DNA from: Diplonema japonicum
Taxonomy: Eukaryota > Euglenozoa > Diplonemea > Diplonemida > Diplonemidae
Direction: 5' to 3'
DNA: 64,000 nt
Assembly (NCBI GenBank): GCA_964019335.1
Contig: OZ025674.1
Location: forward strand, 496,001 to 560,000
A program made the translations under genes and the position numbers. The notes beneath the pieces are model-generated. The model saw only the letters and a list, made by a program, of their open reading frames with translations, was not told the origin of the DNA and did not search any database. The first letter of the stretch is position 1; every line of letters begins with the position of its first letter. Positions 34,543-45,309 of the stretch are shown piece after piece.

Positions 34543-37459
34543 ATGCGGTGCAGGGGCACGGCACGGCTGTTTGCCAGACGATGTGCGTCCTCCACGTCCA
34601 CAGCAGCACCTGCACACGAGGTGCACTTCAAGCATGTGGACTGTACGAATTTTTATGATGCGAAGGTGGAACTAGCGGAAGCGCTGCAGAGGGCGGCGTT
34701 TGTCAGTCTGGACTGCGAGTTCACAGGGCTGGACAGGGAACGGCAGCACGGCAAGACGATGCTGCAGTCATCTAACGAGCGGTACACCAGCCTGCGAAAA
34801 GCACTGGTTGGCAAGGGGTTGGGGAGCCGGCGGTTTAATAGGCGGCAGGGGTACCTCATCGTGCAGGTGGGCTTGTCGTGTTTCGAGTGGTGCGAAGTGA
34901 AGCGGCGGTACGAAGTCAAATCATACAGCTTCTACCTCTCCCCGCGGCCCATGTCGCGCCTCACGGGGAACGTCAAGGTCGAGCACGACCTGCACTTCGG
35001 GTGCATGGCGTCCGCTCTGAAGTTCCTCTCCACCCACGGCTTCGACTTCAACAAGTGGCTCAACCACGGCGTCCCTTTCATGTCACGCGCGGCATACGTC
35101 GCTGAACGTGACAAGCTCGACATCCGCAGAGCACACAGCGATGACGACCTTGAAGAAGCCCGAGGCTTCCTCGAGATATGGGATACCCTCATCGCTGCAA
35201 GGAAGCCTCTCGTCGGCCACCAGTGCCTTCTAGACTTCCTCTACCTCTGGAACCAGCTGGAGGGACCCCTCCCATCCAGCCTCTCGCAGTTCATCCGCTC
35301 CCTGTCATCCAAGATATCCCTTGCCATCGACACCAAACACATTATCAGTGCCTACCCCAAGGATCTGGTCGTTGTTCTTGAAGATAAGATTACTCGTCTG
35401 CGGGACGAGAGGCTTCGCACGGCACGCCCTGACCTAGCCGAGAAGGAGGCGTCGTGCAAAAGAATCCTGAAGCACCTAAGCAGAGGGTCGAGCGGGCTCA
35501 AAACCTTAACACTGACGGAGCTGTACTCCCTGTCGGAGCCGCTCATGAAGGAAGTGATGCCGGTCATGTCTGCGTCGGACCTCATTGCGCACGACGCGGG
35601 TGCCGACTCGTACATGACGGGCGTCGTCTACGCTTGTCTGCACTCGCTGCTGCACATGCCTGGCACGCCACCCACGTCGGAGTTCATCCTAAGGAACCAC
35701 ACGAAGCGGAACACGGCGCACCCTGCGATTGGCTCCCCCCGGTCCTTCACCTACTCTAACAAGCTACACGTCTTTGCGTCGCCCTTCTCCTACAACACCG
35801 TCTCGGCCGTGCCTACCATTAAGGACACGCATGAGAACACCATCGTCATAGTGCCCCCCTTTGGCGGCCTGCTTGACTGCAACAGGATCACACAGGTATG
35901 ACTCGCGACTAAAGGAAGAAACGCTCACAGTTGCTCTCCTCTTGCAATCCCCACGCCGACCTGTTTTGGGTTGAGTTCCAACGGGTGGCTGTTGTCAACC
36001 TGTACCGCCGGGAGGGTATGCACAACTGCCAAGCAAAAGCAAAAAAAAAAAACAGGTGACGCAGCAGACGTTGTGGCCGCCTTCAAGAAAGAAGTGCTGC
36101 CGTACCGGTGGGAGGTGCACACGGCGATGGAGTGGCGGGAAAAAACACGGCCACCAAAGGCAGGAAAGAAGAAGCGAGACAAGGCAAAGAGGCTGAGGTG
36201 GCTTAGGAATAAGCTGCGAGCGTCGAAGGGCGCAAACATGGAGATGAACGTGGCGGTGAACAGGTTGCAAGACGTGAAGCAGCAGTCGGCACAGAGGCTG
36301 CAGGAGTTGATGGACGCGCAACGGGATTTAAAAAAGCTGCAAGGGATGGAGAAGGCCCTGCAAGACGCAGAGAACAACCTGCAGTCGTCGAAATCAACGT
36401 TAAGCAAGCTACAAAAGAAACAGGAACAGCTGAAAGAGAACAACAGCTCAACAGAGGCAGGCAAGGAAGCTTTGGAGAAGAAGAGCGAAGCGCTCTCACG
36501 GGGATTGGAGAACTACAAACAACAAGCAGACGCACTGCGCATCCAACTTGCAGACGCAGTCTCAAGAACGGAACGTGTGGAGCGTGACTTGAAGGACGCA
36601 CAGGTAAAACAAGACGTAGCGGAAATGGCAGCAGCAGAGGCAACCGCGAAGCTAGCAAGGGTACAGGCAACAAAGCAAACAAGGGAGAACAGCCAGCAAG
36701 CCAACCAAGACAACGAGAAGATTCTGAAGATGAAACAACAGCGGGCTGCGAAGCAAGCAGAGACTCCGCGCGACAGGAAATTCAAAAAGAACCCCGTTCA
36801 GGACGACAGCTCCAACACCGCTCCCAGGAAGCTGGACCACACGACTACAAAGAAAACAAGCACCGTGGTGGAGCAGCGTTCAGGACAATGGTTGATCGAG
36901 AAGAAGGAGGGGAAGAAGGACGCCCCCCTCGACATCTCCCTAGTAGTCGAGAAGAAACACCTCACGCTTGAGATGCGGGATGCTAAACACGTGCGGGTCT
37001 TCATCAACGGAACTGTTGGCTCTGTTACCTTCACATCTTGCGAGCATGTCCACATATTCTGCGAAGCGACAGTGACAGAGCCCTCCAAGACGTGGTCATG
37101 GAAAGACACACAGAGAGTGTCTGGGCCTCGTATATTCTACTATGGCTCTGATAAGGGGAACATCAAGATCGACGTTCTTCCTAAAGAGAAGTGGCCTGAC
37201 AGGAAAGGGAGCGAAACGCACATTGCCGCGCGAGTCAAGAAAGACCTCAACGAAAGCGTCAAGAAGAAGGTGCGCCAGCTCGATGTTATGCGGTCCATTG
37301 TATTCTTCATCACCATTGCCATGGTCTTCCAGGTATGAGTGAGGGGGGGAAAATAAATAACAATTTCTTTTAAAGATCATCCTTACATCAATGGCAACCC
37401 CGCCGCATCTAGCAGGGCAAGGGAACAAACTGCTTCAGCGGGAAAGAGAGGATAAATAA
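34543..37459 (+). CDS. PARN/PNLDC1-like DEDD exoribonuclease fused to coiled coil, beta-rich domain and C-terminal membrane anchor
   Basis: Exons 34543-35895, 35931-36015, 36056-37332 and 37376-37459 give 932 aa; introns are 35, 40 and 43 nt. The CAF1/PARN nuclease core shows Asp57 and Glu59 in SLDCEFTGL, Asp231 in GHQCLLDFLYLW, and His350/Asp355 in AHDAGADSYMTG, so the DEDDh set is complete and 3'-5' trimming of poly(A) or small-RNA tails is expected. A second-exon segment (LFWVEFQRVAVVNLYRRE) leads into a basic region, a long coiled coil (about residues 560-720), then a strand-rich segment (LEMRDAKHVRVFINGTVG) resembling a CAP/TBCC-type beta helix. The last exon completes a hydrophobic helix (SIVFFITIAMVFQIILTSMA) near the end, like the C-terminal anchor of PNLDC1. 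The N-terminus (MRCRGTARLFARRCASS) looks like a mitochondrial presequence, which conflicts with tail anchoring and leaves location open. Confidence 0.8.
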
Positions 37460-37929
37460 TAATTTAAAAAAAAAGAGAAAAAAAGATATTTAGTGTTTGT
37501 AGTTGAGCTGGGGGGGGGGGGGGGGGGGAGTTCTTTTTCGTTCCCCCCCCCTCCCTTGACTCTCCATTCACCGTTAAAAAAAAAAGAAGGCAACCGACAT
37601 ATTTTTTTTGAAGAGTTTTTTGTCTTTTCCCTGAGAGGTAAAAAGAATCAATTGAGGGGGGAAGCGGCTTGTTTGCGCTGTTGCTCTTTTTTTTTTTCCT
37701 TCTTTGCTTTTTCTTTTCTTTTTTAGTGTGTTTTTTTTTTTTGTTGTTGTTGGTGAGTCGTTTATTTTTGCTAACACTGCTCCCCAATCAAATACTTTTT
37801 TCTCTTTTCTTGGGGATATTCTTTCTTTCTTTTTCCGTCCCCCCCCCTCTCTTTTCCGCTCAAACAAAAGAAAAAAAACCCCCCCAGGGAGGGACTACAC
37901 AAAAAGTTTGAAAAGAAAAAAAGAGAAAA
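37460..37929. other. Intergenic region, PARN-like to NSA2
   Basis: About 470 bp of G, C, A and T runs, including an 18-G run at 37510-37528. Candidate acceptors CAAAAG (37870) and CCCCCAG (about 37887) lie upstream of the NSA2 start. No gene was seen. Confidence 0.55.
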
Positions 37930-38423
37930 ATGCCTCAGAACGAGCATATTGAGTTGGCAAGGAAGCGACATGGGTACCGTTTAGATCACTTCGAGAGAGA
38001 GTATGCCAAATCCCAAAAAAAAAAAAAAAAAAAAAAAAAAAACAGGCGCAAGCGAGAGGCGCGATTGGTGCATAAGAGAGCCGAGTTCCTTCAGAAGGTG
38101 AAGGGTGGCAGGGCGAAATTGGTACAGAAGGCGAGGTACCAGGAGAAGGCCGAGATGAAGAAAAAGATAAAGGCGCATGAAGAAAAGCAATCCTCGGAGA
38201 AAAAAGCTGACGTCGGGCCCAAGCACGCCGTGCCCGCATACATGATGGACAGGGAGAACATTAACAGCGCGAAAATAAGGTCCGAGACAGTAAAGCAGAA
38301 ACGGAAGGAAAAAGCCGGAAAATGGGATGTTCCTATACCAAAGGTGAAGGCTATGACTGAAGACGACATGTTCAAGGTGATGAAGAGCGGTAAGAGACAG
38401 AACAGTCAATGGTACTGAGGGAA

Positions 38424-38454
<31 letters not shown>

Positions 38455-38912
38455 CAGGAAGCGTATGATCAACAAGGCGTCCTTTGTTGGGGAGAACTTC
38501 ACAAGGAAGTCACCCAAATACGAGCGATTCATCCGACCAATGGCACTCCGGTATGGGTTCTTTGTGTGTTGTGTAAATTACTTTTTTTTTTTTTTGCACA
38601 GATTCAAGAAGGCACACGTAACGCATCCCGAACTGAAGACCACCTTCTGCCTCCCTATCATCGGCGTTAAGAAGAACCCGCAAAGCCGGATGTACACCAC
38701 TCTTGGTGTCATCACCCGGGGTACAATTGTGGAGGTCAACACTAGCGAGCTTGGATTGGTCACACCTGGTGGTAAGGTATGTGTTTAAACTGAATTGATA
38801 AGGGGAACAAAAACAAAAAAACAAAAATTAACAGATTGTCTGGGGTAAGTACGCCCAGGTGACGAACCACCCTGAGAACGACGGATGCATTAACGCCCTG
38901 CTGCTGGTGTAA
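37930..38912 (+). CDS. NSA2: Ribosome biogenesis protein NSA2
   Basis: Exons 37930-38000, 38046-38411, 38458-38550, 38602-38776 and 38835-38912 give exactly 260 aa, the length of human NSA2. Introns are 45, 46, 51 and 58 nt. From MPQNE.IEL.RKR.GYRLD at the start to WGKYAQVT and NDGCIN near the end the protein follows the conserved NSA2 sequence almost without gaps, including the C-terminal eS8-like region ([33 protein letters not shown]). NSA2 is a nucleolar factor of pre-60S particles required for 27S pre-rRNA processing. The first intron is mostly an A run, has no stop and is a multiple of three, so unspliced RNA would insert 15 residues, chiefly lysine. I removed it because the spliced form restores a gap-free match to the family. 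Confidence 0.97.
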
Positions 38913-39150
38913 GAGCCGGGGGGGAAAGCGACAAAAAAGAAAGGAAGAAGTATCAATCATTATCCCTCCCTCCCCTTGCCCTTTTTTTTTTTTTTTTTCT
39001 TTTTTTTTTTCCGGTTTCCTCCCTCGTTCCTCCCATAGTCACTCTTCCCGTGACCTCCCCTCCGTCGTCCCAAAACATATCAGTTTTGTTTAAAAAGGCT
39101 TCTATTCTCTTAACGTTCAGCTGCATCTCTTAACACTTTAGGTGGACATC

Positions 39151-40681
39151 ATGATGGCTCAGTATGCCGGCTACATGCCCACGTCACCAGTGCATTCGTA
39201 CCATAGTCACCCAACGCAGGCAGGGGCTCCTGTGAGCCCACGGCATGGATACTACGGGCAGGGAGGGGGCATGGCGGGCATGGCAACGCAGAACGGGTTC
39301 GAGTCACAGCTTGCAAAGATCGTGACGATTGTATCAGGGGAGACCGGGGAGGAGCAGAACTTCAGGCTGTGTGCGGGGGAGAGTGGAGAGAACGTCAGGG
39401 CGGCCATCACAGGTGCCTTCGGTCTGCCCCCCTCGGAGACCTTCTCCATCCGCGATGCTACAGGTTGCAACATCATCATCGGCTTCCCTTCTGTCGTCGA
39501 CAGTGGGCGGTACGAGCTAGTGAAGCGCAGCACCACAGCAGGCTTTCCTCACGTCCCGCAGGCCCAGTCCATTGCGCAGCCTGTAGCACACTCACCCATT
39601 ATCCACCAGCCTCTTCCTCCCATGCCCGTGATGCCTTCTAGCCCGCACACCTCCTACCAGCAGGCCGTGCAGCCCACCATCAGCCACTCACTGCAGCAGG
39701 TTCATCACATCCAACAAGACCTTCCCCTCCCTGCCACGCTCCCCTTCACCCCACTCAAGACCTACCAGGAGGTCGTCACGACAAGGCCGCCGTCTAAAGA
39801 GTTCACAGTGGGCACGCGGAACAAAAAGCACCATCAGGGCGCGCCTATGGGGGGTGCCTTTAAGACGCTTTGCATAGGGATAAACTACACGGGGCAGAAG
39901 GAGGCGCTCTCGAGCCCGGTGAGCGACGTGCAGGCAATGCGGGGGTACTTGGGGGAGGCGGGGTTCCACGGGCAGCAGCTGGTGTTGACGGACGAGAGCC
40001 AGACGGACCCGGCGCACATCCCGACGAAGGAAAACATCATGAGGGGGTTGAGGTGGCTGTGCCAAGGGGCCAAGGCAGGGGATGCGCTGGTGCTGCACTT
40101 CGCAGGGCATGGCGTCGAGGTGCGGGATGAGAAGGACGATGACAAGTACGACGAAGCAGTCCTGCCTGTGGACTTCAGGTCGACACGGCCGTTCCAGGTG
40201 CTCAAGAGCGAGGAGATCACACACATCCTGACTACGTCCCTCCCGCATGGGTGCAAGCTGCTGATTGTCGCAGACTGCGCACATTCCGGTGGGCTGGTCA
40301 GTCTGCCTTACTCTCTAACAGCACGCAAGGACGGCAACCTCGAATGGAAGGAGAAGGCAGGCTGCCCTGAACCCGCCCCAGAGATCATCCAAATCTCCGG
40401 CTGTCGCAACGACCAGACCACTGACTCTGCCGTCAACGCCCTGACCCCTGCCTTCATACAGGCTATGGCTCGTGATACCAACCCTTCCTGCGAGGCGCTC
40501 ATTATCGAGATTCGGAACAATTTATACCAGAGGTCTGGCGTTGGTTACCAGGTCCCCCAGATATCCTCTAGCAAGCGGTTCGCGTTTACTGATGTATGTA
40601 GAAAAAGAATTATAAGAAATGTAATAAAATCGTTCTTTTTTTTTTTTTTTGCAGAGGTTCTACTTAAGTATCGATCCCTAG
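39151..40681 (+). CDS. Type I metacaspase-like protein lacking the canonical catalytic cysteine
   Basis: Exons 39151-40593 and 40655-40681 (61-nt intron) give 489 aa ending FAFTDRFYLSIDP. The first 200 or so residues form a His/Pro/Gln-rich prodomain. The caspase-like p20 core follows (FKTLCIGINYTGQKEAL, LVLTDE, ALVLHFAGHGVEV), with the catalytic His at 320. At the active-site Cys the sequence is VADCAHSGG: the family pattern D-x-C-H-S-G has become D-C-A-H-S-G, so position 377 is Ala and a Cys lies one residue earlier (376). Metacaspases cleave after Arg or Lys and act in stress and cell death, but this copy may be a pseudopeptidase, as known among trypanosome paralogues. The start ATGATG is preceded by an acceptor-like AACACTTTAG ending at 39141. 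Confidence 0.88.
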
Positions 40682-41764
40682 AATAGGAGAATAGAAAGTA
40701 TCTGATTTTTCTGTACAGAGAAGAAAGAAGAAGAAAAGGTCGTTCGTTAAAACTTCTTTTTTTATGGGGGGGGGAAATGCCGAACTAAAATCGGTATCCC
40801 CTCTGGCCCGAGGCTAAATACCTGATGGCGAGGAAAGCATTTCCCCCCCCCCCCCCCCGGGGAAATATGAATATTGCTTTGAAATTCTCTCTTCCCCCCC
40901 CCCCGTTTTTTTAGGGTTAGAATTATCAAGCGAGCAAAAACCCCCGCGGGGGTGTCACTGACGTGGGTGCGATACCCGACTTACAATAGTTGAAGAAGCA
41001 ATGAGTAAGGGAAAGAAAGGGAAAGCAGCCCACAAGACCACAAGAAGGAGAAGCCGCAGTGGATGACAACAATGGGGCTTAAGCTTGCTAAAGAAAAGAT
41101 TTCTTTTTTGTGGGATCTTTTTTTTTTTTGAAAAGAAATTGCCTTTTTCTTCTTTTCTTTTTTTTTTCTTTTTGCTGAACAAGAAAAACCAATATCTTGA
41201 CAAATGAATTGTTAAAAAAGGGTAGTCTACAGGTTAACCCCCCCGGCTGTGCACAAACAGCAATCAACTGACTCTTTTTTTTTTCTTCTTGTTTGAGCTC
41301 ACTTTGTTTCAGGTTTCTTTTTTCTCTCTCTCAAGTATTTCTACCTTTTGAGCCTTTCAGAAAGTATATCCAAGCACAACCCTCCCCATGTGAGTCCGAG
41401 AAATCATTTTCAGGCACCCCTTTTTGCTTGGATGGCAATGTATTTTTTTTTTTCCTTTTACCTTTTTTTTCCTTCATGTTCCAAGACGCTGCATATCCGT
41501 AAGCCGGGTCGAAGGCTCCAGAAAGGGAGTATCAAGAGACAGGAATTTTTTACGCCTCTTAAAATTGTTTATACTTGTCCTCACCTTCCTTCCCGCTGCC
41601 ATCTTTTTTTTTTTTTTTTTTTTTTTTTCCTCCTCGTTCCCATAGATAAAAACCCCCACTTTTTTCTTTTTTTTTTTTGGCTGCCGTGTAATATGTTCAT
41701 TTCATTCTGTTTTTTTTTTGTTTTTCTTCCAGAATTATTTTTCTTCAAAAATAAAAAAATATAA
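40682..41764. other. Intergenic region between metacaspase and piggyBac relic C
   Basis: Homopolymer-rich DNA with C runs at 40843-40858 and T runs at 41606-41628. At about 41515-41545 the peptide frame RLQKGSIKRQ echoes the end of the ORF at 26389-27036, so a small fragment of the same repetitive element is present. No gene was seen. Confidence 0.55.
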
Positions 41765-42847
41765 CCCCTAAAGGCCCGCGCGGACATTTTTGTCCTTATT
41801 TCAAAATTTGCTTTTTCGCTCAAAATTTGCTTTTTCGCGCAAGTACTTTTTTTTGAACACGGCCCTTGGACTTCAAAATATGACATTGTTGCGCGGTTTA
41901 TTTTGTCTTGAAACTATATTTTGCGTTAAGATTTATGTTTTAATTGAAACCGGCAGGGTTGGCTTAAAATGAAATCAGATGGTCAAAATAGCAGCGAAAA
42001 CGTGAGTCTCCCCCGACTGGTCGATAAAGAAGAAAAAGACGATGAGGCGGTCAAAGAGGGGCCGGAAGTGGACCATGGTCGTTTTTTATTGGGTCCTGGA
42101 AAGCTGTGTTGCCAGCTCCTCCATAATCTGGAAGAAGAGCAGGGAATGTGGCAAAAATTATGGCTTCCCGAGCTTCAAAGAAGAACTTGTTGGCAAGCTT
42201 CTCACCCATGCCCCAAAAACCGATAGCACACACACCCCGACAACACCGTCACCGGCCCCCCAAGCGCAAACACGCTAGCAATGAGGATTCCCTCATCCAG
42301 AAATACCCAAAACGTCTCGATTTGACCCTAAATCACACCTCCGGGACCATGATGAACGGAACGAAGGTGAGGAGGGTGCTCTGTGCTGTTCCTGGGTGCG
42401 GGAAGAAAGTGCAAACGTGGTGCCCCTGTTGCAAAACCCCCTTATGCAAAACGTGTTTTTTACCCTTGCATGCTACCCCAGCTGGAAAAAAAACTCACAA
42501 GTTGCTTTTTTCATCCCACAGCCCCAAAAAGTCTCCAGACTGACCTCAATCCTAGAGTTCAGGGCACCAAATAGGGCTGAATGCTGCCCTTTTTACCCCA
42601 GCCATAACTCCACGGACCCCCCACGACAAGACCCCCCAAAATCGGACATAAAAAGTACACCCTCAACCCCCCTCATACACACATAGTTTAGTGTTCCCAT
42701 CTGAATCTGGCACCTGGAATTGAAAATTTTAGTACCGTTTACCCTTTCCTTGCACCTTCCTATGGTTGCATGCTGCCCTTTTTTTGAGTATTTAAAGCAA
42801 CAACGAAAATGGGGGGGTACCGTAGATAGGCTCCGGGCCTTTAGGGG
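41765..42847 (+). mobile_element. piggyBac-like element relic C retaining transposase C-terminus
   Basis: The ends are CCCCTAAAGGCCCG (41765-41778) and its exact inverse CGGGCCTTTAGGGG (42834-42847). The outer flanks are ATAA on the left and ATTAA on the right, so the left TTAA has probably mutated. Inside, from about 42042, a frame encodes VVFYWVLESCVASSSIIWKK then FKEELVGKLL, which matches the last helices of the piggyBac DDE domain. A second frame from about 42352 gives RRVLCAVPGCGKKVQTWCPC then LCKTCFLPLHA, the cysteine-rich tail. The N-terminal and catalytic parts are missing and the two frames are separated by a shift. The element ends 41 bp before the mucolipin-like start codon. Confidence 0.78.
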
Positions 42848-42887
42848 ATTAAAAAAAAAAAAAAAAAAAAAACCAGGGAGCACGGTG

Positions 42888-44605
42888 ATGAGCGAAAGCT
42901 CCAGCAGCGAAGATGCCAGGCACCATGGAACAGTGTCGCCGTATTTGCAGGTGATGGGTGAGAGGTACAAGGAACAGGCGTTTCCAGGTTTAGCATCATT
43001 GAAATTCGTGATTGTGGCAATGGAGTTCCTGCTGGCCATCCTGGTGATGCTGCAGGTGGCCATCGTAAGCAGCCCCGAGTACGTGTTCCACGCCAAGATG
43101 ATGGACACTGTGAGCAACGTGTTCATCGGGAACCTCCCAGGGACCCAACTGCAAGGCTGGGACCACTCCAACAAGATACGAATGTACGGCGAAAAGCAAG
43201 TAGAGCTCCAGCTGCGGTACCTGCACAGAGTGTACTACCACCTGAACTACTCCTTCCCCGTGTCGCTGCCCATCGACTCAAATCTCACCATGAAGATCGA
43301 CATGCTTCAGCACACCTCTTTCAAGGACCTCACCCCTGCCAACCTTAACGATTTTGACCTCTCTTCTGAAGAGGTTACCTTTATAATCCCCGAAACGTGC
43401 CCACTAGGGCCGTACGACCCAACCAATTGTTCTGGTGATGCCATCCCCGACCTGTGGTGGCGGACAAAGAACATATATATTGAAATACGCTTCACGAACA
43501 TCCACCTTCGTGGGTGGGAGTTTAGCTACACACCTGCATCCTTGAAGTGGAGGATCAACCTTCACTACGATCTCACGAAGCGGAACACGTACATCCCGCT
43601 CAAGTGGGACCTCAAGCGGGAGAAGTACGCTGACCAGGTGCATGCCACAGCACCCAATGCGGTGTTCAACTTTCTCATCACAGTAGTGTGCGGCGCGCTG
43701 ATCACACTCTTTGTGATCGACGCCACAAGGTACATGACGGTGAAGGAGGCCTTCAAGGAACACTGGAAGATCCTTGAGATCTTAAGCGTTGTCCTCAACA
43801 CTGTGAACTGCATGATATCCTTGTACACAACGTCCATAACCGGCGAGGCGGGGTGGACCCTCGAGGTGTCCCGGCAGCTCATTGCTGCGTTTGCTTGCTT
43901 CTTCGCATGGTTCGTGTTGACTAAGCCGCTGTCCCAGCTTCCAGGAATGAATGGGATCATGACCGTGACCAAGGCAGGGCTTCCGGTTGTTGTCAGGTTT
44001 GGTGTTCCTGTGGCCATCATCTTCTTGTCGCTAGCGAACTTTGGGACCATCATCTTCGGAGGCTATTACTACCACTTCAACACGCTGGACCTTTCGTTTG
44101 AACTGCTGTACTCTCTCATGGTGGGGGATGCCATCTTCACCACCTTTGGAGAGACGTACAGGACCGCGCAGAACGATTGGGTATTGCCTTTTTAAACAGA
44201 AATGGGGAAAAAAAAATAACAAAACCAGGGAATGTTCATCTCGCGTGTGTACTGCTACGTGGCGGTGCTGTTTATGTACTACATTGTGCTGAACCAGTTC
44301 TTCGCAGTCATGGAGGATGCTTATGTCAGTGCCAACCAAGGCACTGAAAAGGTATGGGAAAGAGAAAGGAAGGTTTTCTTTTTTTATACATTTTGCAGTT
44401 GGACGAAAAAGATGGCATGTCTCAGTACACGAGGGACAGCAGGTCCCCTTCCCCCGCCTCCAGCATCATGACCATGGAGGTCGGGTATCTAAAGCCTGAG
44501 GTCGGGTGCCTGAAGCCCGCTGGTGACCTGTCCGTGTCGTTCAACGACGCGCACCGTGAGACCATGCGGCAACGGACCGTGCGGGCCTACTCCATAGCTG
44601 AATGA
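42888..44605 (+). CDS. Mucolipin (TRPML)-type TRP cation channel
   Basis: Exons 42888-44180, 44229-44351 and 44399-44605 give 540 aa (human mucolipins are about 550-580); introns are 48 and 47 nt. A short cytosolic N-terminus leads to TM1 (KFVIVAMEFLLAILVMLQVA). A long luminal loop with NCS glycosylation and paired Cys follows, including the mucolipin-like LDLRG-type stretch (KNIYIEIRFTNIHLRGWEFS). TM2-TM6 begin near residue 265. The pore loop LYSLMVGDAIFTTF carries Asp414, comparable to the GDDMF filter of mucolipins, and exon 2 supplies S6 (VLFMYYIVLNQFFAVMEDAY). Mucolipins release calcium and other cations from endolysosomes. The start follows an A run and ACCAG at 42876, itself 29 bp after the end of piggyBac relic C, so that element borders the transcript's 5' end. 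Confidence 0.88.
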
Positions 44606-45309
44606 AAAGATTCTTTTTTTTTTATTCATTTTTTTTTAAAACGCTCTCATCTTTCCTGCTGTCATTCGTAACCTTTGTGTCTGTTGTTTTTTTGTTTTTG
44701 TTTTTGTTTTTGTTTTTGTTTTTGTTTTTGTTTTTGTTTTTGTTTTTGTTTTTGTTTTTGTTTTTGTTTTTGTTTTTGTTTTTGTTTTTGTTTTTGTTTT
44801 TGTTTTTGTTTTTGTTTTTGTTTTTGTTTTTGTTTTTGTTTTTGTTTTTGTTTTTGTTTTTGTTTTTGTTTTTGTTTGTTCTCTTTTTTTTATTAGCATC
44901 GACACCTTGCTCGATGTATCGGCCCCCCTGTAGAGGAAACAAGGAGGAAGCCTACGCAAAGCATTCTTACCTACCTCTTACCTGGAACTGGCACTGGGCT
45001 GTGGCACGGAATGGCCTAGGCGGATTCCTAGAGCGAACCAGCTGTGGAGTAACACGAGGGCCCTTTTGTGGTGCGGAGTCGTGCAGCCCTTACGAAGGAG
45101 GTCACACTGAAATGAGCTAGATTCCACCTAAGGGGTCCCTGTGTGGGTTATCCTTAAACGTTGTGTTTTATTTCGCTTTTTTTTACGTTGCTTTGCTGGT
45201 GATGGACGCACCACCGGGTACTGGGTGCTTAAGGAGGTTCAGTTTAGTTTTTCTTTTCTTTTTCCTTCTTGCACCAGATGTCTGCTTAGCCACAACAGGT
45301 ATATACAAC
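44606..45309. other. Intergenic region with hexanucleotide microsatellite
   Basis: Besides the TTTTTG array this stretch holds about 230 bp of ordinary-looking sequence (44895-45125) with no open frame I trust. A pyrimidine tract (TTTTCTTTTCTTTTTCCTTC, 45250-45270) follows, and two AG candidates precede the GDH start; the nearer ends at 45298. Confidence 0.55.
44687..44876. repeat. (TTTTTG)n hexanucleotide microsatellite
   Basis: About 31 near-perfect copies of TTTTTG lie in tandem with almost no interruptions. Open frames across it (FLFLFL, FCFCFC or NKNKNK on the other strand) are artefacts of the six-base period. Confidence 0.95.

Noticed and set aside
35971-37338. A separate coiled-coil gene starting within 35971-36055
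   Set aside because: The short exon 35931-36015 links the nuclease to this region in phase at both junctions, and the first 30 codons of the free-standing frame cover an A-rich intron. A single fused gene is more likely.
44622-44959. Long NKNKNK/KTKTKT and FLFLFL frames
   Set aside because: These are products of the TTTTTG microsatellite, not proteins.
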